Below, piece after piece: positions 25,001-31,762 of a stretch of 64,000 bases of DNA. Position 1 is the first letter of the stretch, and every line of letters starts with the position of its first letter. The translations under genes and the position numbers were made by a program. The notes below the pieces were generated by a model. The model was not told the origin of the DNA and ran no database searches. It was given only the letters and a program-made list of their open reading frames with translations. The stretch is from NCBI GenBank assembly GCA_030549495.1, contig JAUIRK010000293.1:744001-808000 (forward strand), in the 5' to 3' direction. This stretch comes from Nectonema munidae. Its lineage: Eukaryota; Nematomorpha; Nectonematoida; Nectonematidae.

Positions 25001-26597
25001 GTTTAGATAGTTTAGAAAAAGGAATGAGTTTTTCTTTACACAATTTAGAGTTGTTTTTCCATAGCAATCTATTTATTGTTTTAGGGGATATATTAGCTCT
25101 AAATTTGATAAGTGGGTTTAAAGAAGGAATCTATTTTACTATAAAACATTGCCCTTCTTGTAAAATCAAACATTCTGAATTACAAAATAATTCATTTATT
25201 AATATTGACTACTCATAAATGTGTAGCTAAGGATCCGAAAGTGCTTAAAAATTAAAAAATTAAAATTTAAAAAATACCTGGAAGGTGGAAGTAAGTTATA
25301 ACCATCAATGAACACAGATCCAGATATGAGTATAAACCAAGAATCAGCTAACTCACCTCGACTAAAACAAATAGACAAATAAAACATTACAAATTAGATA
25401 ATTAAAAGCAAAATATATATAAAATAGCATAATAAAGAACATCAATAACTATTAAGACATAATAATAACTATAAAAATATATCGTAAAAAGGAGTGTAGA
25501 GGTATGAATTCGAATCATATAAATCCCATAACTACAACTAGACACGGTAGAACAGAGCACATTGATTCACACATAAAGTCGTAATCATATCATTTAGAAA
25601 TTCTTACCAGAAAATAATATCATTTGCTTGATGATGAACAAATCGTGATAATTTGCAAATTTGTCGTAGGAGAGAATCTTCAAAGGAAGCAAAGATCTGA
25701 CTTGGGCGGAAATATTTAAAAATGCTATCGATATCCTAAATTTGAAAAAAATCTGTTTTATAAAAAGTAAATTGAAAAAATTGTGTATGCATTCAATATA
25801 ATCAATCTAGTTACGGTTACAAGGATTCAATTAAATATTTTTGATTTGCCCAAATAAAAGTTTACAATATGAACAATCTAAGTGATGTCGGAGTAAATAC
25901 GTACTAGTCAACGAAAAAAATAATAATTTAGAGAATACTAATAATAGAAACTAAACTGTATATATCTTTTTCATATCTTATAATAGGATTTATTCTTTGA
26001 GTCAGGATTAATCAAAATAGATTAGAGATGAGATGGTATGAAATTTTTTTACTATTCCGATTACCAAAAAAAGCTGAATAGAATTCTTCTTAATATAAAA
26101 AATATACTTTAAGATAAAACATACTTAGTTAGCATATTCAATATTCAATAGCATTTATCCATTTCAACGAATCGGAAAGTGTAGTAAATTTTCTTAATTA
26201 AATCACGATGCCAATATATGAAAAAAACGATTTTTTAACCGATAAATTCAAAATAAAAAAGTTCTTATTTAACCACATTAGTATTTATGGGTGGAAAAAA
26301 GGAAGGGAGGGGCAAGGGGCCTCTTAGTTTGGCTATAGGTCTTTTTCTAATATTTTACTCAGCTTAGAACCAAGCACACGGCCATTCCCAGTGTCCATTA
26401 TCTCAATGAAGTGAAAGGTGCCGACAAGTATAGCTAATAGGTTTACACGTCTCAAACTTAACAAGTTTTCTTATTTATCACAAATCGGCAAAACAAGTAA
26501 TTAAAAAGTTACAACTTACACTTGGTTTTCGCAAATATGGATCAGTAGAAAGAAGAATACTGAGACTTTTAGGATCAAAGATTTTTGATGATTCCAT
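843..26597 (-). CDS. RAPGEF2: PDZ-GEF (RAPGEF2/6-type Rap exchange factor), 5' part of gene, 8 exons found
   Basis: Encodes the N-terminal half of a PDZ-GEF, which loads GTP on Rap1/Rap2 at membranes and junctions. Exons in transcript order: 26520-26597, 25608-25735, 25278-25361, (one not located), 7171-7359, 6640-6819, 3910-4059, 2808-3245, 843-1007. Each has AG/GT borders on the minus strand, and the five from 7359 leftwards are all phase 0. Domain order matches the vertebrate proteins: short N-terminus, first cNMP-binding-like domain, Ser/Asn-rich linker, acidic stretch, conserved VRDC.EK block, second cNMP-binding-like domain, RasGEF-N. PDZ, RA, RasGEF and C-terminal exons are expected to the left of base 1. 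The first three exons total 290 nt (phase 2) and do not join in frame to 7171-7359, so an exon of length 1 modulo 3 is missing from this model. The introns are full of transposon remains, including plus-strand LINE and transposon-like ORFs. The family is certain; RAPGEF2 versus RAPGEF6 is not resolved, and arthropods normally have one gene. Confidence 0.88.
1670..2450 (+). mobile_element. LINE fragment: reverse transcriptase palm end and thumb
   Basis: Part of a jockey-like non-LTR retrotransposon. Near 1685-1730 the plus strand reads TLFNLYISDIPNPP, the usual lead into the catalytic box. The box position itself is degenerate (QYPES where Y-A-D-D would be). From 1940 it reads LTFDPKLTFDKHIS, then SNILKVPTSTHW, RPILEYASTIWSS and LQIIQNTALKTITGY, the standard thumb motifs. 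Several frame changes and stops break it, and the 5' part (endonuclease and most of the RT) is absent. The sense strand is strikingly A- and C-rich and G-poor, as in the LINE at 42.9-46.1 kb. It lies in an intron of the PDZ-GEF gene, opposite to transcription. Confidence 0.8.
2808..4059 (-). CDS. RAPGEF2: PDZ-GEF exons with VRDC block and second cNMP-binding-like domain
   Basis: Exon 3910-4059 (50 codons) reads GLSMQDTVRDCFEKIPSQRS and ends TRRSICE before GTAAAT, matching vertebrate 'MSRDIVRDCLEKDP...RRELCA'. Exon 2808-3245 (146 codons) starts IMIFVEIEKSDTVVINNNEK, has LDCWSVIINGSVEI, then FGVSPSNETQYFSGEM, DCQFLCVKQEDY and VVMVTEQR, and ends VVIR before GTATGC. This is the cyclic-nucleotide-binding fold that in PDZ-GEFs has lost the consensus phosphate-binding cassette. 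Here too the cassette position reads FGVSP instead of FGE-L with RAAT, so cAMP regulation is not expected (family knowledge plus what is seen). An acidic insert (DENVDDGDLE and following) lengthens the loop before it relative to vertebrates. Confidence 0.9.
3712..3832. mobile_element. TTAA-flanked MITE, family A, copy 1 (121 bp)
   Basis: Begins TTAACCCATTAAGTCCC and ends GGTACTTAATGGGTTAA, so the ends are inverted repeats starting CCC inside a TTAA. That is the signature of piggyBac-mobilised elements. It shares its core (CTTTGAATATAAATCGTCTG, then TATCGTCTGATTTCTATGG) with the copies at 13581, 27770 and 41697, but lacks the internal palindrome GTTCCCATTTGGGAAC found in them. It lies in a PDZ-GEF intron. 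Confidence 0.82.
5240..5975 (+). mobile_element. Decayed transposon-like ORF of an unassigned repeat family
   Basis: Three coding blocks in more than one frame. The first has VVVILSGLQLGF, KYMCFLCRWDSRAKKEHY and KEKIILPPLHIKLD. The second has YMREKFPKLSDAKVKEGAF, FVAPQIRKLMLDDAFDD and ELELAAWVSFKRVC. The third has ERFHQDIAATETRYKGKWSP. I recall the same order of blocks (FLC-WDSRA, LPPLHIKLG-KQFVKA, EKFP, GPQIR, ERFHQDI) from a protein repeated many times in arthropod and cnidarian genomes, almost certainly a mobile-element gene, but I cannot name the superfamily. It lies in a PDZ-GEF intron in opposite orientation and is broken, so it is not a functional host gene. Confidence 0.55.
6640..7359 (-). 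CDS. RAPGEF2: PDZ-GEF linker exons (Asn/Ser-rich and acidic)
   Basis: Two phase-0 exons. 7171-7359 (63 codons) follows a TTTTTGTAG acceptor. It opens with IDY, which lines up with the vertebrate 'EMIVVDY', continues as an Asn-rich stretch, and ends NLDFT before GTAACT. 6640-6819 (60 codons) starts YVGSNMASHSSNES, continues with CSDDSSAYSGSD, then SLSGLMEGFADSDEDEED, and ends TDE before GTAAGT. The second corresponds to the vertebrate '[20 protein letters not shown]...' block followed by the acidic 'DSEDDDDEED' stretch. Low complexity makes the first exon less certain than the second, but both splice sites and the phases agree. Confidence 0.72.
7360..9100. other. Intron sequence without recognised features
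   Basis: AT-rich PDZ-GEF intron. The only structures seen are a run of about 14 C at 8741-8754 and a T run near 8921. The missing PDZ-GEF exon expected between 25278 and 7359 was looked for on the minus strand here and not found. Confidence 0.6.
9149..9640 (+). other. Two short ORFs just upstream of the LINE endonuclease
   Basis: Open stretches 9149-9367 (63-aa from its first ATG-like start, Lys-rich, containing LILKNIANFLKNKSIQYDL) and 9435-9638 lie in the same orientation as the LINE that starts about 9820. They may be remains of its first ORF or 5' region. No zinc knuckle or other ORF1 motif is visible, so this assignment is inference from position only. Confidence 0.3.
9820..12440 (+). 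mobile_element. LINE with apurinic-type endonuclease and reverse transcriptase, degenerate
   Basis: A non-LTR retrotransposon with domains in the usual order. Endonuclease, about 9846-10205: NIVSLNIQSIRSKR, LLAIQETWLHDS, SGVAYSVHNS and FHNVYRPPS. After a linker, RT, about 11220-11760: KTVPVFRKGNKSKINNYRPI, LEKIIFKQ, YQLGFRRNYSTEH, FFLDLSKAFNNISHE, then GVTRGSLLDS and LYINDI. Thumb, 11876-12127: INFLGLIINNGVTWQDHINH. A tail ORF covers 12171-12443. The ORF is interrupted several times (for example a stop inside SLLDSLLF-LYINDI near 11682 and frame changes near 10205 and 11600), so it is inactive. No RNase H is seen. CR1/jockey-like affinity is inferred from motif style. The 3' end is unclear: it runs into the inverted-repeat block at 12553, and bases 13371-13505 could be its displaced 3' tail. 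Confidence 0.88.
12553..13230. repeat. Nested inverted-repeat (foldback) block
   Basis: The left arm 12553-12718 and right arm 13068-13230 are imperfect reverse complements over about 165 bases. Both carry CATCTCCAACYTGTATACT and CTGTCAGTTCATATTTTGCT in mirrored orientation. Inside is a second inverted pair, 12785-12811 against 12870-12897 (core GGCTCCCGTTACTTTTAG, arm ends ATATATCGTTRGCTCC). Bases about 12938-13037 repeat part of the right arm in direct orientation. The whole could fold into a large branched hairpin. It sits immediately 3' of the LINE coding region. A non-autonomous foldback transposon inserted in the LINE tail is the simplest reading; no target-site duplication was identified. 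Confidence 0.75.
13581..13717. mobile_element. TTAA-flanked MITE, family A, copy 2 (137 bp)
   Basis: Starts TTAACCCATTAAGTCCCAAT and ends TACTTAATGCGTTAA, with the internal palindrome TCCCATTTGGGA and the shared core ATAAATCGTCTGCGTTTTTT. One terminal base differs from copy 1 (GCG for GGG). It lies in a PDZ-GEF intron. Confidence 0.85.
13718..15664. other. Intron sequence; one shared repeat fragment near 14681-14750
   Basis: No exon seen. Bases about 14681-14750 (GGCATGCTAATATTGCCGCC, then CAAAATTTTAAATAACGCCC) resemble bases 27945-28005 (GTTAATTTTGCCGCCGCTCA, then AAATTTCAAATAAAAC), so both are pieces of one dispersed element, probably hAT-like. Confidence 0.45.
15665..15707. mobile_element. 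Truncated family A MITE (copy 3), joined to another repeat
   Basis: Starts TTAACCCATTTACGACCAAT and includes the palindrome TTCCTATTTTGGAA, matching the 27770 copy, then diverges after ACATAAGTGAA. The sequence that follows, up to about 15770 (TAATCTAGGGGCTAACAACA), matches the reverse complement of 57165-57215, so a second dispersed repeat replaces the rest of the element. Confidence 0.6.
15856..16244 (-). mobile_element. hAT transposase C-terminal fragment
   Basis: The minus-strand ORF 15903-16244 reads FSSLKQRNILHNLYDN, then DYLKVTILFLIFPTDCMVEN followed by GFSAVNKMLGKAETRIDNVR. The 'FP-S-VE-GFSAV..LL.K.RNRLD' motif is the conserved C-terminal dimerisation segment of hAT transposases of the ZBED5/SCAND3 kind. 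An in-frame stop ends it, and HRTFKFLG continues after it. The N-terminal BED finger and catalytic core are missing here. It lies in a PDZ-GEF intron, same strand as the gene. Confidence 0.75.
17055..17135. mobile_element. pogo/Tigger-like terminal sequence
   Basis: ACAGTAAAAGTTCGTTATCT, then CGAGTTATCCGGACTTCGAG, resembles the 'CAGTAAAACCTCGTTATC...GTTATCCGGA' ends of pogo-type Tc1/mariner elements. Only this end is seen and no transposase ORF is attached. A similar TACAGTAAAGCCTTTCCTCT occurs at 54755. Confidence 0.4.
17839..17968. mobile_element. TTAA-flanked MITE, family B (130 bp)
   Basis: Begins TTAACCCTTTGGGGATCAG and ends CTGGTCTTCAAAGAGTTAA. The ends are imperfect inverted repeats inside TTAA. 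The interior is AT-rich (ATGCTTTAAATATATAAAAT) and is recognisable again, diverged, at 28703-28805. Confidence 0.65.
19575..20150 (+). mobile_element. hAT transposon 5' piece with BED-type zinc-finger coding remnant
   Basis: The left end, CAGGGTTCCCTATATGGGTT at 19575, resembles hAT terminal repeats of the ZBED group. From 19803 one frame reads KKRGLRKETGIKRNEESKAT through to PPKKRKYLSYGVTRIGDESP. The next frame adds CEANSSLAPAKLQRLGKQLF (20060-20120). Together they follow the ZBED5/FAM200-type pattern of basic KKRKY, G-T-I-G-DE, Cys pair and 'N.SL.P.KL.RHL'. Frame changes break it and the catalytic core is absent. No right end was found. Confidence 0.7.
20430..20690 (+). mobile_element. tRNA-derived SINE
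   Basis: A tRNA-like head with a box-A-like GTTGGTTAGATACTGGGT at about 20453-20470 and a perfect B box GGTTCGATCCC at about 20492-20502, 70 bases into the element. These are the internal RNA polymerase III promoter elements. The body (ACACCCCACGGTACCTCTAC, then CGCCCATTCTGCCCCTAATC) is less AT-rich than its flanks. The minus-strand ORF ending AGSNPRP is the usual translation artefact of such a B box. No clear target-site duplication was found. Confidence 0.72.
21778..21840. mobile_element. hAT-like terminal repeat
   Basis: CAGTGTTTCTCAACTCGTGA followed by TCGATGGACCAGCAGTGG is the common form of hAT 5' ends ('CAGTGTTTCTCAA...'). A matching right end (…GAGAAACACTG) was not found nearby, so the element is truncated. 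Confidence 0.5.
22560..22870 (-). mobile_element. LINE fragment: reverse transcriptase thumb and tail
   Basis: The minus strand reads KIYKAFIRSHMEYALILFCG then LFRILQRRAIRIIVRSSYS and later LSFSIKAFCSI. 'Y.AFIR.HMEYA...W.GAG', 'LQRRAIRII' and 'L..R..V.SL..FYK' are standard landmarks after the polymerase palm in jockey/R1-like elements. Several stops and frame changes are present. It lies in a PDZ-GEF intron, same strand as the gene. Confidence 0.7.
24175..24325 (-). mobile_element. Possible tRNA-derived SINE
   Basis: On the minus strand: GGCTAGTTGGCTAGTTGGCT, then CACGCACAGCCACTGGACG, then a B-box-like AGTTCAAACCTC at about 24262-24273. The tail is a (GAT)n-like ATGATGATGATCA. The A-box match is weak and no duplication was found, so the call rests on the B box and overall layout. 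Confidence 0.42.
24960..25218 (+). mobile_element. Transposon-like ORF fragment, unassigned family
   Basis: The 79-codon ORF (24979-25218) contains LDSLEKGMSFSLHNLELFF, then FIVLGDILALNLISGFKEGI, then KHCPSCKIKHSELQ. I recall 'L..DTLASHA.GGFK.....F..R.C..C' from proteins repeated in many fish and arthropod genomes that appear to belong to mobile elements; I cannot name the superfamily. Here it lacks both ends and sits antisense to PDZ-GEF, 60 bases beyond exon 3. Confidence 0.4.
25278..26597 (-). CDS. RAPGEF2: PDZ-GEF exons 1-3: start codon and first cNMP-binding-like domain
   Basis: Exon 1 (26520-26597) begins ATG at 26597, reads MESSKIFDPKSLSILLSTDP and so on, and ends AGT before GTAAGT; 26 codons, phase 0. 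Exon 2 (25608-25735) begins DIDSIFKYFRPSQIFASFED and contains LLRQICKLSRF, matching the vertebrate 'DL..IYSYLHGMEALSNLREHQLR' segment. It ends in phase 2 before GTAAGAA. Exon 3 (25278-25361) completes a Cys codon and reads RGELADSWFILISGSVFIDG, the equivalent of the vertebrate 'CWYILLSGSVFI' core of the first cyclic-nucleotide-binding fold, and ends LLPPS. The start is chosen because its length and position match the known N-termini and no upstream exon is needed. Any 5' UTR exon would lie right of 26597. Exons 1 to 3 join in frame without adjustment. Confidence 0.82.
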
Positions 26598-27769
26598 TAT
26601 TCAAAGAGAATTTTAAAGATTTTATTAACACCTACCAAAAAGAAAACATTATTAAAAAAGTTTAAATTAAAAATAACAAGACTGGTTGATTTTCATTATA
26701 ATAAACTTTGCCTGCTATGTGAAGGATGGCTTACGCCCTAGATGATTAAGATCAATCTATATCTAATAGATATAATTCGATCCTAAGTTGTAACATTCCT
26801 ATCTGCTTAGTTATGGAGAACACCCTATTTTATATGCGATAATGATGATAATTAAATTAATAAAATGCTTACACAAGAGGGTGTTATAAAAATAACTTGC
26901 AAAAAATTAGACAAGTAAAGTAATGAAAATAGAATTAAATAATGAAAAAAGTAGCAATTGATTTCTTGAATGGAGGAAGAAGCACTCAAAAACAGATTCC
27001 TAGTCGTGTAAGTATATTGAATAAGATTTGAAAATTTGATAAGAGGGAAAGAATGAGTTAGATGTTGTATGTTCGATAAGGCTAATCTTAATCATTTTCA
27101 TTGTCGTTGTTATTTATCCTTGGTATTGAGTGAAACATTCTAGATCTAACTCTAACTCTCAACCCTCCATCTCTAATCAAGAAAATTGGATGGCATTGAA
27201 TTAGAGTTAGTGCGTAAAATCAAGCAAAAGTTTAATCTGCAACAAGAGATTTATCACGAGACGGCGTCAGCACAATTCACAAAATAATGAAATCAATGTT
27301 TATGAGCGAAGCTCTCACTTCTGATTACAAAAGTGTATGAGTGCATATGTAAAGGATTGTGCGGGGAGGGTTTTGAGGAGAGAGTGGCGTTAATCGCATC
27401 AGAGTAGAACGACAAAATTTAATCATTGCAAAGGGATAAAGCTCTTACAAACTGAATTTATTATTCATATTCAGCATTAACACTTTCTAATCAAATATGC
27501 CAAGCAAAAGTATAATTGCAGTCATTTATCTTCGAAGAAAGCATGGAGCTATGCAGATAGAAGAGGTGATGATATGAGCAATAAATTATACTATTAGGAT
27601 ATATATTTTTTATAGGTATATATACTTGAGTGTGAAATTTTACCTTAAAATAATATGGTAGTTTGGAAAAGAGAATCGCAGTTTGATGCCTGACTAAACC
27701 TCCCAACCTATAGATTTATTCTCGTTTAAAAAGACATAATCCATTTGATCCTAGAAAAAGCAGGCGACA
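26598..27769. other. Upstream flank of the PDZ-GEF start codon
   Basis: No coding exon seen. On the minus strand this should hold the promoter and/or 5' UTR exon of the PDZ-GEF gene. No TATA-type element or clear 5' UTR could be assigned. Bases 27241-27380 are less AT-rich than the surroundings. Confidence 0.35.
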
Positions 27770-27907
27770 TTAACCCATTTACGGCCAATGTTCCTATTTT
27801 GGAACATAGGTAATTTCATCTTCGTCTGCTTTTTTCAATGACTTTGAATATAAATCGTCTGCGTTTTTTTAGATATCGTCTGCTTTACTTGGCCTTAAAT
27901 GGGTTAA
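27770..27907. mobile_element. TTAA-flanked MITE, family A, copy 4 (138 bp)
   Basis: Starts TTAACCCATTTACGGCCAAT and ends GGCCTTAAATGGGTTAA, with the internal palindrome TTCCTATTTTGGAA and the shared core ATAAATCGTCTGCGTTTTTT. Its terminal variant (ATTTACGGCC) is that of the truncated 15665 copy, suggesting two subfamilies. Confidence 0.85.
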
Positions 27908-27944
27908 GTCCGTAGCATTCCTATCTTTAAAATGACGCGCGGTC

Positions 27945-28143
27945 GGATGTTAATTTTGCCGCCGCTCAAAATTTCAAATAAAACTTCAAAACGCCCAAAA
28001 TTAAATGATCACAATTACTTTTTATTACAGAAAAATCATTACATTACATTATTTACGTCTAAAACATCTTGATTAAATTTTTATTGGTCATATTATATCA
28101 ATAAATATAGACAAATTCTGCGCTCCCCCTTGGTACGCCACTG
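27945..28143. mobile_element. hAT-like element end
   Basis: Ends CCCCCTTGGTACGCCACTG at 28143, the reverse of 'CAGTGGCGTACCAAGGGGG', a typical hAT terminal repeat. Its left part shares sequence with 14681-14750. No matching left terminal repeat was found, so it is truncated. Confidence 0.5.
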
Positions 28144-28200
28144 AGTTAAATCATTCGATGAAATATCACCATAAAATCAAGAAATCGTTAGCGTCATACT

Positions 28201-28280
28201 TTAACACTTTGAGCATCACCGCGACACCGGTGTACAATGAAAATTTTCAATGGAAAAAGTTGTGATAACAAAGGGATTAA
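28201..28280. mobile_element. Short TTAA-flanked inverted-repeat element (80 bp)
   Basis: TTAACACTTTGAGCATCAC at the left end faces GTGATAACAAAGGGATTAA at the right end, imperfect inverted repeats inside TTAA. It contains the small palindrome ACACCGGTGT. It may be an internal-deletion form of family B. Confidence 0.5.
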
Positions 28281-28483
28281 GAGGACAGTTGGATCAAGTG
28301 AGTTGAATAGTAGGATTTAAGTCGTACCATCCATTGGAGGGTGGTGAGGAAATTATATGAATAGTAGTGAAAACCAAAATTTATTTTTTTTTAAAAAAAG
28401 CACCTTTCTTTCAAATACAAGATTCAGCAAATAATTTGGTGTTTCAAATATTCTAAACTGCTAAAACAAAAGGTTATTGGTTT

Positions 28484-28805
28484 AACCCTTAAAGGCACAA
28501 TAAGTCATCAATGACACAAAAATACGAATGGTCTGTTTCAAGTCATATAAAAATTTATTTAAAAAGAAAAATAAACGATCCATTTTCGAAAACCAATGCT
28601 AGAAAATGTTTTAAATGTGATTTTTCTTAATCTCTGTCATACATCGGGTTTTCCAAGTACCAGTAAACTATTTACATAATTAGTGATTATATAGTGAACC
28701 TTTTGCAGCCATTAACACTTTAATTAATAACCGCCTGCTTTAAAATATATAAAAAATCATTTAAAAAAAGGCATACGATTTGTCTTCAAAATTCTCATCC
28801 TCAAA
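28484..28805. mobile_element. Diverged family B-like TTAA repeats
   Basis: TTAACCCTTAAAGGCACAAT at 28484 begins one copy. Bases 28703-28805 (TTAACACTTTAATTAATAAC, CTGCTTTAAAATATATAAAA, TTGTCTTCAAAATTCTCATC) resemble the interior and right end of the 17839 element. Boundaries are uncertain. Confidence 0.4.
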
Positions 28806-29823
28806 CTTCAGTCAAAAAAGAAACCATTTTAAAATTTGAAAAGTTGTTTGAAAATTTTGAATATAAAAGAACGCCATTTCAATAAAGAAGATCATTTTTC
28901 ACCTGAATTTCTTCTTTATATTTTAAATTCTTGAGTTTGTTAAATTTGATTAGTTATGAAAATGGTTTCAAGGAAACATATTTCAAAAAATACTTAATGT
29001 AAAACCAGAAAGAAAGATGCATTCGAGTTATCGAAAACTACGGTAAATAGAATCCTTTAATAAATTTCCCACGTTTGAAGCAAAGAAAAGAGGTGAAAGT
29101 ATCAGAAAGAAGGAAATTTTATCATACGTTGATCAAAAGTCTCTCTTGGCATAGAACTTTTGAAAAGTTGAAGAAATCTTAAAAAAAAAAGTAAGATCTT
29201 TATTTCGTGGTTGAGTAATGAACCTAAACTTGTTAAGGGAGTTTTATATCAAATTACTTATTATGGCTACTACAATAATAAAAATTTTAAGTGTTCTGTT
29301 ACTAGTTGAGAAAACAATCTATATTCCTGGAAAAAAAGGAATTGTGATTTGTTCATTGTGAACTTTTTGAGATTTTTTTATTCCTGGGTGAGATTCGCAT
29401 TAGCGTTGATTCAAAGCGCAAAAGAGAACGGTCACAAGTGTTTAAAAGTTTCAAGGAGTATAAATATTTGTGTCGAAACAAAGCAAAGAATAAATAGCAA
29501 ACCATACTAAGTAAGGTTTTCGATGTTTCAATTAATGAATAAAAATTCAACGATCATTATGATATAAAAACTCTTGCAATCACTCAAATTTAGCCATGCA
29601 AATTGTTATTGAGGTATAAACACAGCAAAATATATTAAAATAAAGGTGTGAATAAAGCTGAAAGTTTAGATTTAAAAATTGGTACTTTTCTGTCCCCCCC
29701 CCCCACTCTAAAAAATTTAAAAAAAACAGACGCTATTTTCTAAAATTGAAAGAACAGAATATTTTCAGCAGAATATTTTCGGAAAATTAATATATGTATA
29801 TAAAGTGAAATTATATGTCTCTG

Positions 29824-30028
29824 TTATCTCCTTTCCACTCTAAAAAAATTCTAAATGATATTATATAATAATCAGAGAAATGTTGGTGAAACAGTAAAAA
29901 AGTAAATCATTCACTAAAAAATTTTTATCTCCTTCCTACTCTAAAAAAAATTCTAAATGATATTATATAATAATAATCAGAAAAATGTTGATGAAGCAGT
30001 AAAAAAGTAAATCGTTCACTTAAAAAAA
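29824..30028 (+). repeat. Tandem duplication, two units of about 102 bp
   Basis: Unit 1 is 29824-29924 and unit 2 is 29925-30028. Both run TTATCTCCTT, then ACTCTAAAAAAATTCTAAAT, GATATTATATAATAATCAGA, GTAAAAAAGTAAATC. They differ by a few substitutions and a TAA insertion. A weaker third copy may precede them near 29690, after a C run. Confidence 0.85.
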
Positions 30029-30869
30029 CTCTCCTTTTTTGAAACCAATTGAAAGAATGTTTTCGATTTGGAAGAATTTTGTTCAGAGAGATGAGGCTGT
30101 GCCGACATTGTGAAGCATTTTACAGTAACATCATGGAATATATGATTAAGGCAAAAAACAAAATGGAAATAAATTTTTTAATTTTTAGATTTTACGTTAT
30201 TAAATTTTTTTTTATTAAATTTAAAAAGTTCATACATCTCAAAAGATTCGAAATCGTTTGAAAATAATCCACTAAAGTTTGCAAATAATTAACTACGGTT
30301 TGTTAATTCTTCAATAATTGCAAATGGGTCACTAATACTTGAAAAGGGAAATATATATATTTGGAACGCTTTGTTGAAAACCTAAAAATCAATAGACTTA
30401 AAGATAGAATGAATCTTACGCTAGGGGATAAGAATCCTAGATGCCTGCGTTTTAAAAACAGAGATTTTGAGTGAGCTTATCATTAAAAATGTAAAAAACT
30501 AAAAAATGATTTACTTACTATCTAAAGATTTAAAATGACACATTCAGATACATTACACGGTGCAATAATTAGACTGTTATCATAGGTTATATTCCCTTCT
30601 GATTGTAAATAATGAAACATGAGAAAGAAATATAAGGATTATTGGAAGATATTTATTGTTTCGGGAGAGAAGAGGTAGGTGTAGGTAGTAGGAAAAGTAA
30701 TTAAATAAAGGCAGCAGCATTTCAGAAGCAGAATGCGATACACACCATTATATAAATAGAGATAGGAGAAGAACTTACAAAGAAGTATATATTAGGATTT
30801 TAAGCATTAGAATAAATAAAATGACTTTTAACCGAATGAGGTAATGTGCACGTAGACAACATTCTCATA

Positions 30870-30920
30870 TATTGTTGTGGTAGTAGTAGTCGTAGTAGTA
30901 GTAGTAGTGGTGGTCTCGGC
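30870..30920 (+). repeat. GTA microsatellite
   Basis: Imperfect (GTA)n with one GTC and ending GTGGTGGT. Other simple repeats in the window: (CT)n at 18468-18484, (ATG)n at 23169-23186, (CTT)n at 36434-36451, and (TA)n at 6178-6193. Confidence 0.85.
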
Positions 30921-31173
30921 TGAAGTGAGCCGCAAGAAAAGAATGCAATTATATTAGATTAGAATAACAGTAGCGAGCTAATAATGGTGTATTACTTATG
31001 CACAATGCGCATTCTTCATGTTTTACTTAGAGTTAGAGTAGTAGGCATGGATCCCCCCATTTGTAAGCAAAATACAAATGAAATACGCGTTCCTTGCCAT
31101 CAGCCATCACATTCGACGAGCGAATTCACGGATACATGAAAAATGTATCCTCACCATAGAAACAACAATTTCT

Positions 31174-31515
31174 TTAACATTTGAGGACCAAATTTTTGAA
31201 GAATATAATCCATTTTTTTTGATAGAATTTTATGTATTAATCAGGGGCGGATCCAGAGGGGACGAAGGGTCCAGTTCCCAACCACAGGCAATGTTATTCT
31301 TTTTTTCAAGATAGATAATCCGTTTATAAGCTTGTGTATAGTTGTCTTTCATGTATTTGTATTAGAAATTTAAGTAGTTGAAATGGCTAATGAATTTGCC
31401 AGAAGAAGAAATAAATTTATAATTTTTTTTCAATAAAATTTTCAATTCTCTCCCCCCCCCCCCCCTCCCCCCTGGCACTTAGTTTTTTTGGGGGGACTGG
31501 TCTTCAAAGGGTTAA
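31174..31515. mobile_element. Possible TTAA-flanked element (342 bp)
   Basis: The left end, TTAACATTTGAGGACCA, and right end, TGGTCTTCAAAGGGTTAA, are inverted relative to each other and match family B ends. Inside are AGGGGCGGATCCAGAGGGG at about 31242 and a C-rich tract at 31450-31477. The former is a common DNA-transposon terminal motif, so a second element may be nested here. Confidence 0.45.
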
Positions 31516-31762
31516 GCTTGTAGTTCGCAAAGATGAGTAAATTACCATATGGGTGTATTTTAGCAATTTCTCTTGGGTGATGAGCGCTATGCAATTAATA
31601 GAAAATTATGAATATAGGAGTTGATACCATAAACGATAAAAATAAAAAAAGGATTTTAAGATAAAAGACATCTTATTTATTTTTACTCTTTCAGATAAAC
31701 CAGTTATTGACTCAATCAAAATACAACAGCTAGAATATCAAAAGTAGCTCCATTCAAGAAAC

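Noticed and set aside
30049-30261. 70-codon ORF after the tandem duplication
   Set aside because: A Cys/His pair (CRHC) is present but isolated, and the rest is Phe/Lys-rich as expected from AT-rich DNA.
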